A stretch of DNA of 64,000 bases from Cinnamomum chago. Lineage: Eukaryota > Streptophyta > Magnoliopsida > Laurales > Lauraceae. The notes beneath the pieces were generated by a model, which saw only the letters and a program-made list of their open reading frames with translations, was not told the origin of the DNA and ran no database searches. The position numbers were made by a program, and so were the translations under genes. Positions 53,640 through 64,000 of this stretch are shown one piece after another. Numbering within the stretch: position 1 is the stretch's first letter; every line of letters begins with the position of its first letter. Where the stretch lies: positions 23,036,501 to 23,100,500 of the forward strand of contig CP142456.1 in the NCBI GenBank assembly GCA_038049695.1, written 5' to 3'.

Positions 53640-55780
53640 CTTCTGATCCTTCGGCCAGATCGAGCTCGACATCTCTCTATTTCTGGCACGACAAAGAGGG
53701 AGAATCTGAAAGTTATTTTTGTGTTAATGATATTTTCTATCTGAAGTTTCAGAGATGGCTCTTGGTTTTAAGTTTAGGGCTTTCAAATTGGGGGTTTTAG
53801 GGTTTAATGATTAGGGCTTTCAAATTGGGGGTTTTAGGGGTTTATAATGATGGATTTGGAACAGAGGATCTTTGGGTTTAAGCATTGCAATCTCTAGATA
53901 CGTGATGTGGGTTCACGTTATAAGAATTTATGTTTTCTGAAACTTTGTGTTTTTAAAATTGTAGAGGTCTGAAAGATAATGAACCCTGGAGCATGTTTGA
54001 GAGAGGGGGATTTGAATGCAAATGAGTGCTTCATTCACATGGAGTACTGTGTTCTGATAGTGAGATTGTCTTTGATTCGATAGAGTTCAAGAGATGGAAG
54101 AGGCCATGGAATAGGAATTAAATGATTTAAGAGAATAATTTATTTCTGTTGTTTCTTTTTTTATCTGGTTGCAAACAACATTCTCAGCTTTGCGCGCGAC
54201 ATTCTTGTTTTCGGTTGGACTGTTGGTATCGTCTTCACGTTATGTAAAAAAAATGAAAATTTATTTTGGGTGGATTGATGGCATATTCCTCATGCTAGCA
54301 TAGCACTCAAATGCTATGGTCATCCATGATCCAACCATCCCAAAGTATCTTTCATCCAAGATACTGAAGGCTAAGTCGAATTGTAAGGTCCTTATGTATC
54401 ATTTGCAAGACCACCACCAGTATTTGATCATAAAATCAAAATTATTTTTTTCATGATATCAACGGGATTCAGCAGTTAACCATTTTTTCATCATAAAGAT
54501 CAAACATTTCTAACAAGAAATTGTGCTACCTGTAATGCCACATTTGATTAGACCACAAACATATTTATATGTAAATGATCATCATATTCATATTAAGGGA
54601 TTATAAGATCAATTGCTTCAGGAGCTGTTTGTTGCAATCATCCAGGACCAGGAGACGTCCTAGTACCAAAATTTGACATTAAACGTTGATGCATTGACAA
54701 GATACTGTGACATTTTGTGATCTTAGCTAGGTTAAACAAAATCTGAGAAAATCTGTATCAATTCACATTTCTACAATCCACCAGGTTGCAAATAAAATCC
54801 ATGTTAAATAGAAGCAACTTACATTTCTCGATGAGCTGCAATTTGCAGTGATAACGTTTGGATGCACAACATCAAAGCCAAAAGCTCATATAAAGGTCCC
54901 AGATTGATATCAAGTGAATGCTACAGCTAGATTCAATCCATTTGCCCTACAGAAATATTCATGCTCTCCGATACACCTAATAAGCAATCTGAAACATCAT
55001 CACCTACATGTGTCAATGTCATTATTTGAGTTTTTCGAAAAGATCGGGTTTACGTAGTGGCTAAATATACCCACTGAACCATCAAGTGTGCAAGTTCTCT
55101 GTTGGATGCATACTGAAATTTAATTTTGAACACCTTTTTAGTTCTGAAAATCTGAAAATCCCAATTTTTTCCTCTTTAGAACTTTCCATAGATATAATGA
55201 ATAACTCGATATTTTGAAATCCATTTTTTGCTAAATCAAAGATAGAACAGTAGATTTCACTATTAGTAATATCAGATAGCAAAGAGGGCCCCTTATGACA
55301 TCTGATCATTCTGATCAAATAGACCCAGGTCATGAAATATACTTATTTCTTCAAACAGAAGTCTTACAATTTTTCTATCATAAAATCTCTTATAAACATC
55401 TGATAAAATAATTACAACTATACAAATTGAAAGTATCAAATGGAGAAAGACTCTCTTGGAGAAAGGATTCCATCTCTTCGTAGTTTGTAAGGTACGATCA
55501 GTTGGGTCCCAACAGGTCAAGAACATCACTTTCATCAATGATTCTTCTAATTTCTAGGAAGAGAATGAAATAAGAGATGTTAAAATTCTATTCAGTTGTG
55601 GAGAAGTACCCATGTTCTTCTTTGCTCGCTGAAGTAGAGATCTGCCGACAGAATAATTCCATTAGAAAAAAAAAAAGAAAAAACCGAATTGAAAATACTA
55701 CAACTTGCCTTAACACGGGCAGAGGTCCCAATAAAAACAATCTCAGACGAATATCAATTTAAAAGTGATTAAACTAATAG
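53640..55780. other. Interior of the MULE-like element, no gene
   Basis: AT-rich. Two near-copies of agggctttcaaattgggggt lie at 53796 and 53814-53833, a short tandem duplication. No reading frame of known family; the few longer frames are short and unconserved by eye. Confidence 0.5.
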
Positions 55781-56720
55781 TTAACCCTAATCCAGATTAA
55801 GCAATCAAACCACAACAGAGAAGGACACGCAAATTTATTCATGGAAAACCTTGCTCGGGAAAAAACCACGGGCCTTACTGTCTAGGCCAACAGACAACCA
55901 AGCACTATGTAAAACTTGAAGATTACAAGACACTTACAACCCTTGCAAGTTGCTGACTCAACCTAAGGACTGCTTCAGTTCTTATTGACTGCTCGTCATG
56001 AATCTTCACCGTGCTTGAACAAAGGAGTCTTCGAGAAAAGCGATGGAATCAGACCAAGACTTGAATCATCAGCATAGCAACAGAATTGGCAACCTTGGGG
56101 CAGAACAATGGATCTCTCAAACTCTCACATGAGAGGATTTCTTCTAATTCCGAGTCCTAGTGAGAGGAGAGACAAAAAGCCCTTTTATAGAGAGTATTTC
56201 GTTTAAGAAGGGCTACACCAAACAAGTATCTTCCTTCAAAGAAGTTAGAAAGAAAAGATCGTCAAAAAATAGAATTCCTAAGTTCGCTCGAGTGGTCAAG
56301 AGGTTCGCTCGAGCGAACTGCTTTCTGGAAACAAACTTTTAGTGCAATGCTTCATCGGTCGAGCGAAGGGAGATATGCGGTCGAGCGAACAATTCTCTGT
56401 TTAGGGTTCGCTCGAACAAACATCAAGCGAACCTTTTGTTTGTCTTTAAATTCTTTATTCCAGAACCTAGATGGGTTGAGCGCACGCAATGATGGGTCAA
56501 ACGAACTAGCTTCTGGTTGGTCCGCTCGAGCAAAGGAAGGGTCGCTCATTGTAAATCTACAGTATCTGGACTCTTTGGAAAACTTTCTATTTAAAACTCT
56601 TGCAGTCCTTTCCTAAACTCAATACATGGTTAAAGAATCCCAGTTTTGCCCAATAACCTATGAATTAGCCAACTAAAAGACTTTACACGAATCATGTTCT
56701 GGAAAAACAAAACCCAAAGC
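55780..56720 (-). mobile_element. LTR-like segment of a copia-type element
   Basis: Read on the minus strand: gttcgctcgagcgaac-type palindromes, a TATA box in ctataaaagggctttttgtc (56176-56195), then a transcribed-looking tail with gcaagggttgtaagtgtctt, ccgtggttttttcccgagca, aggttttccatgaataaat, which is the usual R-U5 layout of plant copia LTRs. Exact ends and target duplication could not be fixed. No coding domains next to it. Confidence 0.6.
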
Positions 56721-57414
56721 TGAGTGTGTTTTCCCACTTGCAAAAAAAGTACTCGAGAGTTTATCACCCTCTTTCTATCACATAGTTATTATGATAAAAG
56801 AAACCATTGAAAATAAGAAAGAAGAAATGACATTTTTGCAAACAACCGAGAAAGATAGAGAGGGCATTAAAAAAGCATTCAGGAAAAAAGAGAGTTGAGA
56901 GAGAAAGCGAAACATAGGGAGAGAGAACGAAACCTTCAAATAATCCCAACGCACCTACCCTTTATTTCAGCCCAAACCTTCAAAATCCCCGCCCTAAACC
57001 CTCCATTTCAACCCAAACCCTCAAAATCCCCAAACTCTTAAAAAAAAAAGAAGAAGTTAAAGTGAGAGGGAGAACCTGTCGGGCGGGGCCAAATCCTCCT
57101 TCCTCTTCATTCCTTTTTCTCCATCTCCCTGTGGGCGTTTCATCTTCTCCTTCTTTCTCTCCGTCTCTCTCTTCTGAAAACAAAAAAGAGCTTGAAAAAC
57201 GAAAGGGCGGTCAATAGAGGGAAATGGAAAGAATATTTTCGTTACTTCTTTTCATCTCCAAAAGTTAATTCTTTTAAATTTAAACAAAACAAGCCAGACC
57301 CGGAAAGAATTGAGTGACTTTTCTTTGTTGAAACATCCACACGTGGTGAGTGGATCCTCTCCTCAGCGTTAGCTCAGGAGAGGCCTCCCCTATATATATA
57401 TATGTATATATATA

Positions 57415-57656
57415 GGGGATGGCTCTCCTAAGCTGCAGCTTAGCTTATCCTAAGCTGAAATAGGGCTGGTCCCACAAATCAAAGTCGATTATGTTGTTTT
57501 TGCATGATGATGGTCTCCAAAGTCAAGATAAATCCAATCAGAACTGAATTTTTCAGTTCCATCATGCAAAAAACATATATAATTAACTTTGATTTGTGGG
57601 ACCATCACTATTCTAGTTTAGAATAAGCTAAGTTGTAGCTTAGGAGAGCCCTACTC
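57415..57656. mobile_element. Palindromic MITE E in TA microsatellite
   Basis: 242 bp with arms of about 100 bp that mirror each other: ggctctcctaagctgcagct at the left, agttgtagcttaggagagcc at the right, then ggtcccacaaatcaaagt on both arms. Each tip is a small hairpin (CTAAGCTGCAGCTTAG). TA tracts lie on both sides (57391-57414 and 57657-57673). Same tip design as the elements at 34-44 kb. Confidence 0.85.
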
Positions 57657-57659
57657 ATA

Positions 57660-58305
57660 TATATATATATATAGTCTCTTGCATTGTTTAATTGCAGCTC
57701 TCTCCAGAAAGCTAGAGAAAGAAACAGAGATGCTTGAAACCAGTTCCCCAAAAAGGAAAAAAAAACACGAAAACAAAGACGGCCTTTTTATCAGTTGTTT
57801 TCAGCTTTTTTGGATCTCCTCTAGGAGTTTCATGTGATGATGGCCAGAAAAAGGAAGCTGAACCCAAACCCAAGCCCAAATCAAAGTCCCCAATTCCAGT
57901 TTCTTATAGATTTCCCTCTCAATTCCCGTTTGTCTCTCTTGTAGAATCATTCATCTTTCTCTCTCTCTGCCAAATGCTCCATCCAATTCTCCAGAGCTCA
58001 TGTGATTTCTCTGCTTATTGAGAATACAGAAACCGGCCAGAAATTGGATTTTGATGGGTCTATGATTGATTGATTCATTGCTGTGAAGTTGAAACTCCCC
58101 AACTGTGTGTTGGAGTGAGGCAAGCTTATGGGGTGGGGTACTATGAATGGAATATGTATGCTTTTATGCTTTTGTATCATGTATGTATAAATTGAGATTT
58201 GTTCTTACTTCCAGGACGGGACTTGGAACCATTTCCAAGAGTCTGTTCTGAAAAGGTACGAGCACCTATCAAACCTTATTTATTTATTAGTGATTTTGGG
58301 TTGAC
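57660..58305 (+). repeat. Inverted segmental duplication, copy at 58 kb
   Basis: Partner of 52100-52766. The shared part begins right after MITE E: the TA tract at 57657-57673 corresponds to the TATA box of copy 2, so the MITE entered that TATA box and cut the copy off from its upstream promoter. The TA tract next to the gene is kept. Confidence 0.85.
57779..57944 (+). pseudogene. Small plant protein, copy 3, probably broken
   Basis: Aligned to copy 2, the start codon has changed to ACG (57779-57781) in AAAGACGG. The frame continues AFLSVVFSFFGSPLGVSCDD, then QKKEAEPKPKPKSKSPIPVSY, so most of the protein is conserved. After SY a small insertion shifts the frame (RFPSQFPFVSL instead of the expected tail), and the TAG matching copy 2 at 57942-57944 is out of frame. 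A non-AUG start cannot be excluded, but with MITE E in the promoter the copy is likely dead. Confidence 0.75.
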
Positions 58306-58469
58306 ATTTGGGAGTTTCTTATGGGCATGTTTGTGTAAATGCTGTGGAAAACCAATTCTGCAGAAAATCTCCTCCTTTGCTGAATTTTTTTCCTACCATG
58401 CCCTCTAGGAATTTATTTTCTGAAAAACCGCAGAGAACTTAGCCCATTTTTGTACTTTTCTACAAGAAA

Positions 58470-59110
58470 AAGGCAGCCACACCAAATATAAATTTTACTA
58501 TAGTGCAGAACTCAATTCCCGCAATCTCCACTTTCTCTACGTAAAATTGGGGACACAAACATGCCCTTAAGGTGAGAAGTTTGCCGGAGAACAAGTGAAG
58601 GCCCACCCTTCCATACCCGACCGGCCACTTTAGAAGTGGACGGATTTCCCATGTATAATTCATGGCCATCTCCTTCATTAACAAATGTTTTGAATTGTCT
58701 TATCATAGGAGACATGATGAGTAGCCCCAGTGTCAAATATCCACCACTCATTATCATTTCCCACCATATTAACTTCAGAAATGACTGCTACAAAATTTTC
58801 TTCAGTCATATGTGCTTGATCTTTAGTACTTTTCTTAGATTTAGCCTGTTTCTCTCGTTTGAGAATCTAACAATCCCATTTAAAATGGCCCGGTTTGCCA
58901 CAATGGAAACATTCACCATTCTTAGGCTTAGATTTCTTAAAATCCACCTTAGACTTCTCAATAATATCAATAATTTTCTTCTTTTTCTGCTTGTTTTTTG
59001 AATGAAAATTTGATTCCAATACCTCTTTGAAATTATGAATTCTAGATTCCTCCTCAATTCTGAGATTTTGTAACAAATCTTGCATTAACTTAGATTCCTT
59101 CTGCTTTAAA
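58470..59110 (-). pseudogene. Copia gag/protease fossil
   Basis: On the minus strand a gag C-terminal part with the zinc knuckle CFHCGKPGHFKWDC (59085-58867) is followed by Lys-rich linker and the protease region with WWIFDTGATHHV (about 58745-58780), then GAG-pre-integrase-like sequence (HELYMGNPS). Only about 640 bases remain; no LTR is attached. It is broken, with at least two breaks. Confidence 0.85.
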
Positions 59111-59703
59111 TTTTGGGGGCTTTGGTCGGAGGTCCCTCAACTCCTCACTTTATTGCGAACAGTCCACGATAAAAAAACATCCAGCCAAAGGTCCCTCACA
59201 CACAATTCGGTACCTAAAAGGTTTGATTTGCCCTTACATTCATTATGTCTTTATTAAGATAAGGCCAAAGAAAGCGTTACAATCATATCTCAAAAAGAGT
59301 TTCGAATATTCTGAAAGAGGAAAGACACGACGAAGAAGGCGACATTCTCGTCTCTGTGGCTGCATGCAACGAATAACAGCAGGTTAGATAAAAATTTCAA
59401 AAAATTTCCTTAGATTATCTGTTTCATTGCAAGTTAGAGTTTGTATCAAAGATATCTTCGATTTCGACAAGAGGAGATACAAGAAAAACGACATACAAAC
59501 CCTAGTTGCAGACGACAGTTTCACAACTGCATAACTGTTTCCGAAGGCATAGAAAGACAGTTCAAAATACTCATTTCCCTTGTAAGTTCAAAGTTTCTCA
59601 CTCTTTTTGTTTTGAAACCCTATCTTACTATTAATCGCCGATTTGAATGATTTTCTACCATTCTTTCTGGTTCCTCTTCTAATAACGAAAACCTAATCAG
59701 GAA
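59111..59703. other. Possible element end and 5' region of the next coding unit
   Basis: gggggctttggtcggaggtccctcaactcc at 59114-59143, with a second gccaaaggtccctcac near 59194, could be the terminal repeat of a DNA element that carries the following coding unit; its other end would be outside the window. The stretch from 59330 to 59700 looks like a leader with aaaccctagt- and aaaccctatc-type words. Confidence 0.35.
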
Positions 59704-62700
59704 ATGGCGAGAACGAAGTCATCAATACTTTCAGAAAGCCAGAAGCAAAAGGAACAGAAAGTTGAAGGTATCCAGATAGATTTTTTTTTTTTTTTTTTTT
59801 TGCTTATAATGTCTGTCATTTTTGTATAAATTAGAAATGTTGAACCAAATGTATAACATTCATTACTACTTTGTCAGTTTCAAGTAATTTTATCTTAGAT
59901 TTTTTCAAAAAAATATCTGAATTTAAGATAAAATATTTATCTGTCTTGTGCAATTTATTTGTGTTATGTATTCACTTATCTTAATCAATGTCTATTGGCT
60001 TTATTCTGAGTTCTTGTTGAATTTAATTCAATTACTATTCTCTTTATCTTATATTGCTTGCTTGGAATGAAAATGAATCTGAGTTTGGCATGAAAATCAC
60101 TATGAATTATAATGAATGTATGTGTCCATGTGATGCATTTAACTGTTCTTGATGAATTGGCCTTAATTTATCTCAGTATTTAAGTGAGTTTCTACTGCCT
60201 TCAAATTAAGTTTATCTGATTTTAATTGGGTTTGTGATTGAATGACACCAATATATGAGTTTATTCCAGTATGTAACCAGTTGCTAATGTTTTTATCTGA
60301 GTTTTATACCAAACTTATCATTTTTTTGTATCACTGAAAAGATTGTATCTGTGTTCTGTGTGATGTTGAATCAATGTCTCTTGACTTTATCTGAGATTAA
60401 AAGCAAGAGAGTGTGACTTTGGAATGAAAATTCAACAAACCTTTTGTCTATTTCATGAATTATTCTGAGTTTAAGATAAATTTATCTGTGTCTTGTGCAA
60501 TTTATCTGTGTTCTGTGTGATGTTGAATCAATGTCTCTTGACTTTATCTGAGGTTAAAAGCAAGAGAGTGTGACTTTGGAATGAAAAATCAACAAACCTT
60601 TTGTCTATTTCATGAATTTATCTGAGTTTATATCAAATTTGTCTGACTTTATATAAACTTTATCTGAGTTTAAGATAAATTTATCTGTGTCCTGTGCAAT
60701 TTATCTGTGTTCTGTGTGATGTTGAATCAATGTCTCCTGACTTTATCTAAGGTTAAAAGCAAGAGAGTGTGACTTTAGAATGAAAATTCAACAAACCTTT
60801 TGTCTATTTCATGAATTTATCTGACTTTATATAAACTTTATCTGAGTTTAAGATAAATTTATCTGTGTCTTGTGCAATTTATCTGTGTTCTGTGTGATGT
60901 TGAATCAATGTCTATTGACTTTATCTGAGATTAAAAGCAAACGCATATGACTTTGGAGTGAAAATTCAACAAGCCTTTTGTATTTTTCTTTAATTTATCT
61001 GAGATTATATCAAATTTATCTGTCTTTATAAAACTTTATCTGAGATTATAATAAATTTATCTGTGTCTTGTGCAATTTATCGTTGTTCTGTATTCAGTTG
61101 TCTTAATCTTTTGGTGATATGAATCTGAGTTATTTTACTATATGCAGGAATAAAACAGAACAAGAGAAAAAGGGTAGAAGAGAAACCATCAAACAAAAAG
61201 GAAGTCAGTAAAGAAAAAAATGCTGAGAAGACTAACACTCATTACCAGTTCAGATCGAATTTGGTCTCAACTGTGTCACTAGTCCAAAGCATCAAACAGA
61301 TGGTCACTGAAGTACATAGAGTTGAATTAAGAAAGACTCCATTCTGGAGCCTGATAGAATGCATGCTGGACAACAAAATCTCTGAACATATGTGCAGAAA
61401 GTATGACAAGGACATTATGGTGATCCTTGATGCATACAACACCCAAAGAAGGCAGTTCAGACTAGGAAGGTCCGACGTGCCATTCACTGCAAATGACATA
61501 TCACTGATATTCGGCATACCAAATGGAACAAGAGTGCTTGATCTAAAGTATTCAAAAAGGAAAACAACTGAATTCATATTTAGAAGATTCCAGGCTGTTC
61601 AAGGGTGTCGGCTCCACAAATAAAGCAACAGCTCCTTCTAGCATTGAATGGAGAATCAGAAACTGACATTGCTGATGTTGCTAAGCTACCGTGCCTGTTT
61701 ATCCTTGTCGTACGCATTTTTGCAACCCACAGAAACACAATAGGATGGGCATATGTGGGCTATGTTGAAAACTACATGGATATGAAGCACTATGCCTGGG
61801 CAGAAGAGATTTCAAAATTTCTCATGGAGTCTATACACACCAGAAGTCGTGGTTCTTATAGAGCAATTGGGTGCCTTATTGCATTACCGGTATGATATAC
61901 AATTACAAATTTACAAATTTGAATTTCAATATACAAAGAATTATTGACATACATATATGTTTTATGATTTTGTAACAGTATTGGTTGTGTGAGCATACGA
62001 CGATTATCACACCAAATAATTCAGTGCATTTCCCACGAATACTAAAGTGGAATCTAAGGACAGTGAGTATGGCACTTAGGAAAATGCCCCTTCATTCACT
62101 ACTAGCTACTGAGGTATTTTTCACAATTTTCACTATCTAATTTTATCTAAGTTTTTAATCTAACATGTTCTGTGTAACATTGGTATCAAATGCAAGTCCT
62201 CGGTAACGAATTAGATAACACTGCTTGAAGTGCAGCGATTGCAGTCCTTATTGGACAGTGGCGCTTGTGACAAGGGGGCCGTGATGGAGATAGAAGGAGA
62301 GCAACAAGTTACAGAAAAAGAAAACAATGATGGAGAAGACACGTCGGAAGAATATGAACATGATGATGGCGAAACACACGAAAAACAAGGAGATGGGGGG
62401 AGACATTGCAGTAGAGGTAGAAGGAGAAAATGTGGATCAAGGAGACGATCAAGAGGATGGAAATGAAAAAAGCGAGCATGAATTGGAAGAAGGAGAGCAG
62501 GGAGAACAGAAAAAAATGATTAAAGTCACCCAACCAGATACAAACATACTGACAGACACATTGGTTGTATCCGAGTTGGAAGAGCAGCTGCAAAATAGTA
62601 ACAGCGAAGAAACAAATTTCCCTGCTGTGGCAACACAGTCTATTGTGTTTGGTGCAGAGATGGCGGGCTATGAACAGACGTCCCTGCAAACAGATCTGCT

Positions 62701-63517
62701 GGTTGCAAACATCTTAGCTGACATAATTGGCAACACCAGCAACATAGTATATGAAGAGCCATCTGAAGCACACTCTGGATCGGTACCAGAAGCTGGTGAT
62801 ACAGTGCCTAGTCTTAGACAACAATCACAAACTGCAGAAAACAGCGAGATCAAAACTCTTACTGAGGAGCGTGACAGGGCAAATTCATTAGTCATCTAAC
62901 TCACTAAGGAGAAGACAGAATTACAAGCGCAGATCCAACGGATGGCTATTGAATTTGAAAGGACGTCGGCCGAAAACAACATCATAAAAAAGCAGCGGCT
63001 TGAAACTGAACAAATGATCACCAGCTTGCTAAGAGAAAGGGACGATGCTCTATTGTTGGTTGAGCAATTGACAAAGGAGAAGACTTCGCTTGAAACACAT
63101 AGTGTGGACAAAAATCAAACCTTAGAGGAGTCAGCTCGAATGGTCAGCTCCTTCAAAGAGCAGCTGAAACACACCATCAGAGTGTCAGATGTACAGTCCT
63201 CGAGAGCTACAAATGTAGAAAATGAGGTAAAAGGATTGAAGAAAAAGTTGATTAATCTGGAATCAAACAACTTCAAACTGCAGCAGCTCTTAAGGGAAAT
63301 GACAATTGATTATACAGAGAAAGGATTACAATGGGCTGGAAAGACTCTAGATGATATCTTCGAGCCTACAAGAAAAACTAATACACGACAAAAAGGGTTT
63401 AGAATGGCAGAGAAAGCAGCGAAGGAGGCTGCAACTGATCGTAATGTTGGAGAAAATGTACCTGAAGTAATTCATTTACACGACCATGCTTGTTTAGATA
63501 ATTTTTGTTTGCATTGA
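59704..63517 (+). pseudogene. Broken multi-exon unit: plant transposon-associated protein with coiled coil
   Basis: Exon 59704-59767 (MARTKSSILSESQKQKEQKV), exon 61148-61889, exon 61979-62113 (YWLCEHTTIITPNNSVHFPR…), then 62170-63517. Exon 2 holds RKTPFWSLIECMLDNKISEH, FRLGRSDVPFTANDISLIFG and FATHRNTIGWAYVGYVE, the type of domain found in front of Ulp1-like proteases in some plant MULE-related proteins (my inference; no protease is in the window). Then an acidic segment and a long coiled coil (62840-63350). Lesions: a missing base near 61600 shifts the frame before SAPQIKQQLL; a shift near 62225 before LLEVQRLQSLL; one in the G-run near 62396; a TAA at 62897-62899. So it is not functional as it stands, unless the assembly is wrong. 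It may continue past 64000. Confidence 0.55.
59880..61100 (+). repeat. Minisatellite in intron 1, built on TTTATCTGA
   Basis: Four main units starting near 60352, 60508, 60706 and 60884, with spacing 155-200 bp, each holding gttctgtgtgatgttgaatc, aatgtctcttgactttatct and gattaaaagcaagagagtgt, then short tttatctgagttt units. A looser zone with the same words lies before. The word ATTTATCTGA or TTTATCTGTG recurs many times. Confidence 0.9.
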
Positions 63518-63534
63518 ATTCATGTTTTGCATAT

Positions 63535-64000
63535 CTATCAAATTTATCTGACTTCTGTATGAACACTTAACAATTCTCTTTAAATTATCTGACTTCTTTG
63601 TCATTTTATCTGACTTTCTAACAATTGATTTGATCTTATATTAAATTTATCTGATTTCTGTATCAACTTATAAAACTTTTCATTAAATTTATCTGACTTC
63701 TGTATGAACTTTTAACAATTCTCTTTAAATTATCTGACTTCTGTGTCATTTTATCTGACTTTCTAACAATTTATCTGATCTTATATTAAATTTATCTGAC
63801 TTCTGTATCAACTTATAAAACTTTTCATTAAATTTATCTGACTTCTGTATGAACTTTTAACAATTCTCTTTAAATTATCTGACTTCTGTGTCATTTTATT
63901 TGACTTTCCAACAATTTACCTGATCTTATATTAAATTTATCTGACTTCTATATCAACTTATAAAACTTTTCAGATAAATTTATCTGACTTCTGTATGATT
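63535..64000 (+). repeat. Second TTTATCTGA minisatellite, running off the window
   Basis: At least three units of about 147 bp (anchors aattctctttaaattatctg near 63572, 63718 and 63867), each with ttatctgacttctgt. at several places. It shares the core TTATCTGA with the intron-1 array 2.5 kb upstream but not the longer unit. Confidence 0.9.

Larger units (their letters stand above)
53272..57390. mobile_element. MULE-like element with about 170-bp terminal inverted repeats
   Basis: 53272-53442 and 57180-57350 are inverted copies (ctcaccacgtgtggatgttt, ctctttccgggtc, gaaaagaagtaacgaaaa, atttccctc and the closing gagagagacgg). The right end continues with a hairpin CCTCTCCTCAGC/GCTCAGGAGAGG (57355-57382, one mismatch) and CCTCCCC before (TA)n. 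The left end lacks a clear hairpin. The sequence after the left repeat (53440-53640) looks like a leader with repeated caatctgcggcac. No transposase survives; an LTR-like segment lies inside. Confidence 0.65.

Noticed and set aside
53272-57390. Protein-coding gene inside the MULE-like element
   Set aside because: Frames there are short and in part derived from the LTR-like segment; no transposase or host domain recognised.

Overview
This looks like nuclear DNA from a flowering plant. It carries spliced genes with GT-AG introns, a Ty1/copia element, FAR1-related (FRS/MULE) transposase genes, L1-type LINE relics, many MITEs and solo LTRs, and very few compact genes. The exact lineage cannot be told from the sequence. 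Large intergenic spaces and long introns full of old repeats would fit a woody, repeat-rich genome, but that is only an impression.

Layout. 1-11.8 kb: low-gene flank holding one complete but broken Ty1/copia element (2438-7908, target duplication TTCCA) and a Harbinger-like MITE (10888-11769) that ends 75 bp before the next gene. 11.8-20 kb: a seven-exon aldo/keto reductase gene of the perakine reductase / auxin-induced PCNT115 type, open from end to end (351 aa); its introns hold LINE and MITE debris. 20.3-22.2 kb: an L1 LINE relic split by a Harbinger-like MITE. 23.5-27 kb: a hairpin-tipped CT-rich leader fragment, a 190-bp foldback array and an orphan exon of the SRP receptor alpha subunit. 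29.4-33.5 kb: an apparently intact FAR1-related gene on the minus strand. 33.5-44.7 kb: a nested complex of elements. In the middle is a MULE with 0.7-0.9 kb inverted ends and a second, broken FAR1-related gene, itself split by a 4-kb solo LTR. On each side lie stacked MITEs, every one bordered by TA microsatellite. 44.7-58.3 kb: a dispersed family of very small plant genes (two intact ORFs of 59 and 53 aa, one broken copy, one promoter remnant), mixed with a 9-bp-TSD MULE, a 2.2-kb solo LTR and another MULE-like element. 58.4-64 kb: a copia gag/protease fossil and a broken multi-exon coding unit with a coiled coil, embedded in minisatellites built on the word TTTATCTGA; it runs off the window.

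The most interesting signal is a set of elements that share two traits: each end is a near-perfect short hairpin (13-16 bp stem) or a palindromic tip, and each insertion lies in a (TA)n tract. The autonomous member appears to encode a FAR1-type transposase expressed from a CT-rich leader exon inside its terminal repeat. TA-rich TATA boxes of the small gene family seem to have served as landing sites. The host genes (aldo/keto reductase, small proteins) are otherwise not functionally linked to each other.
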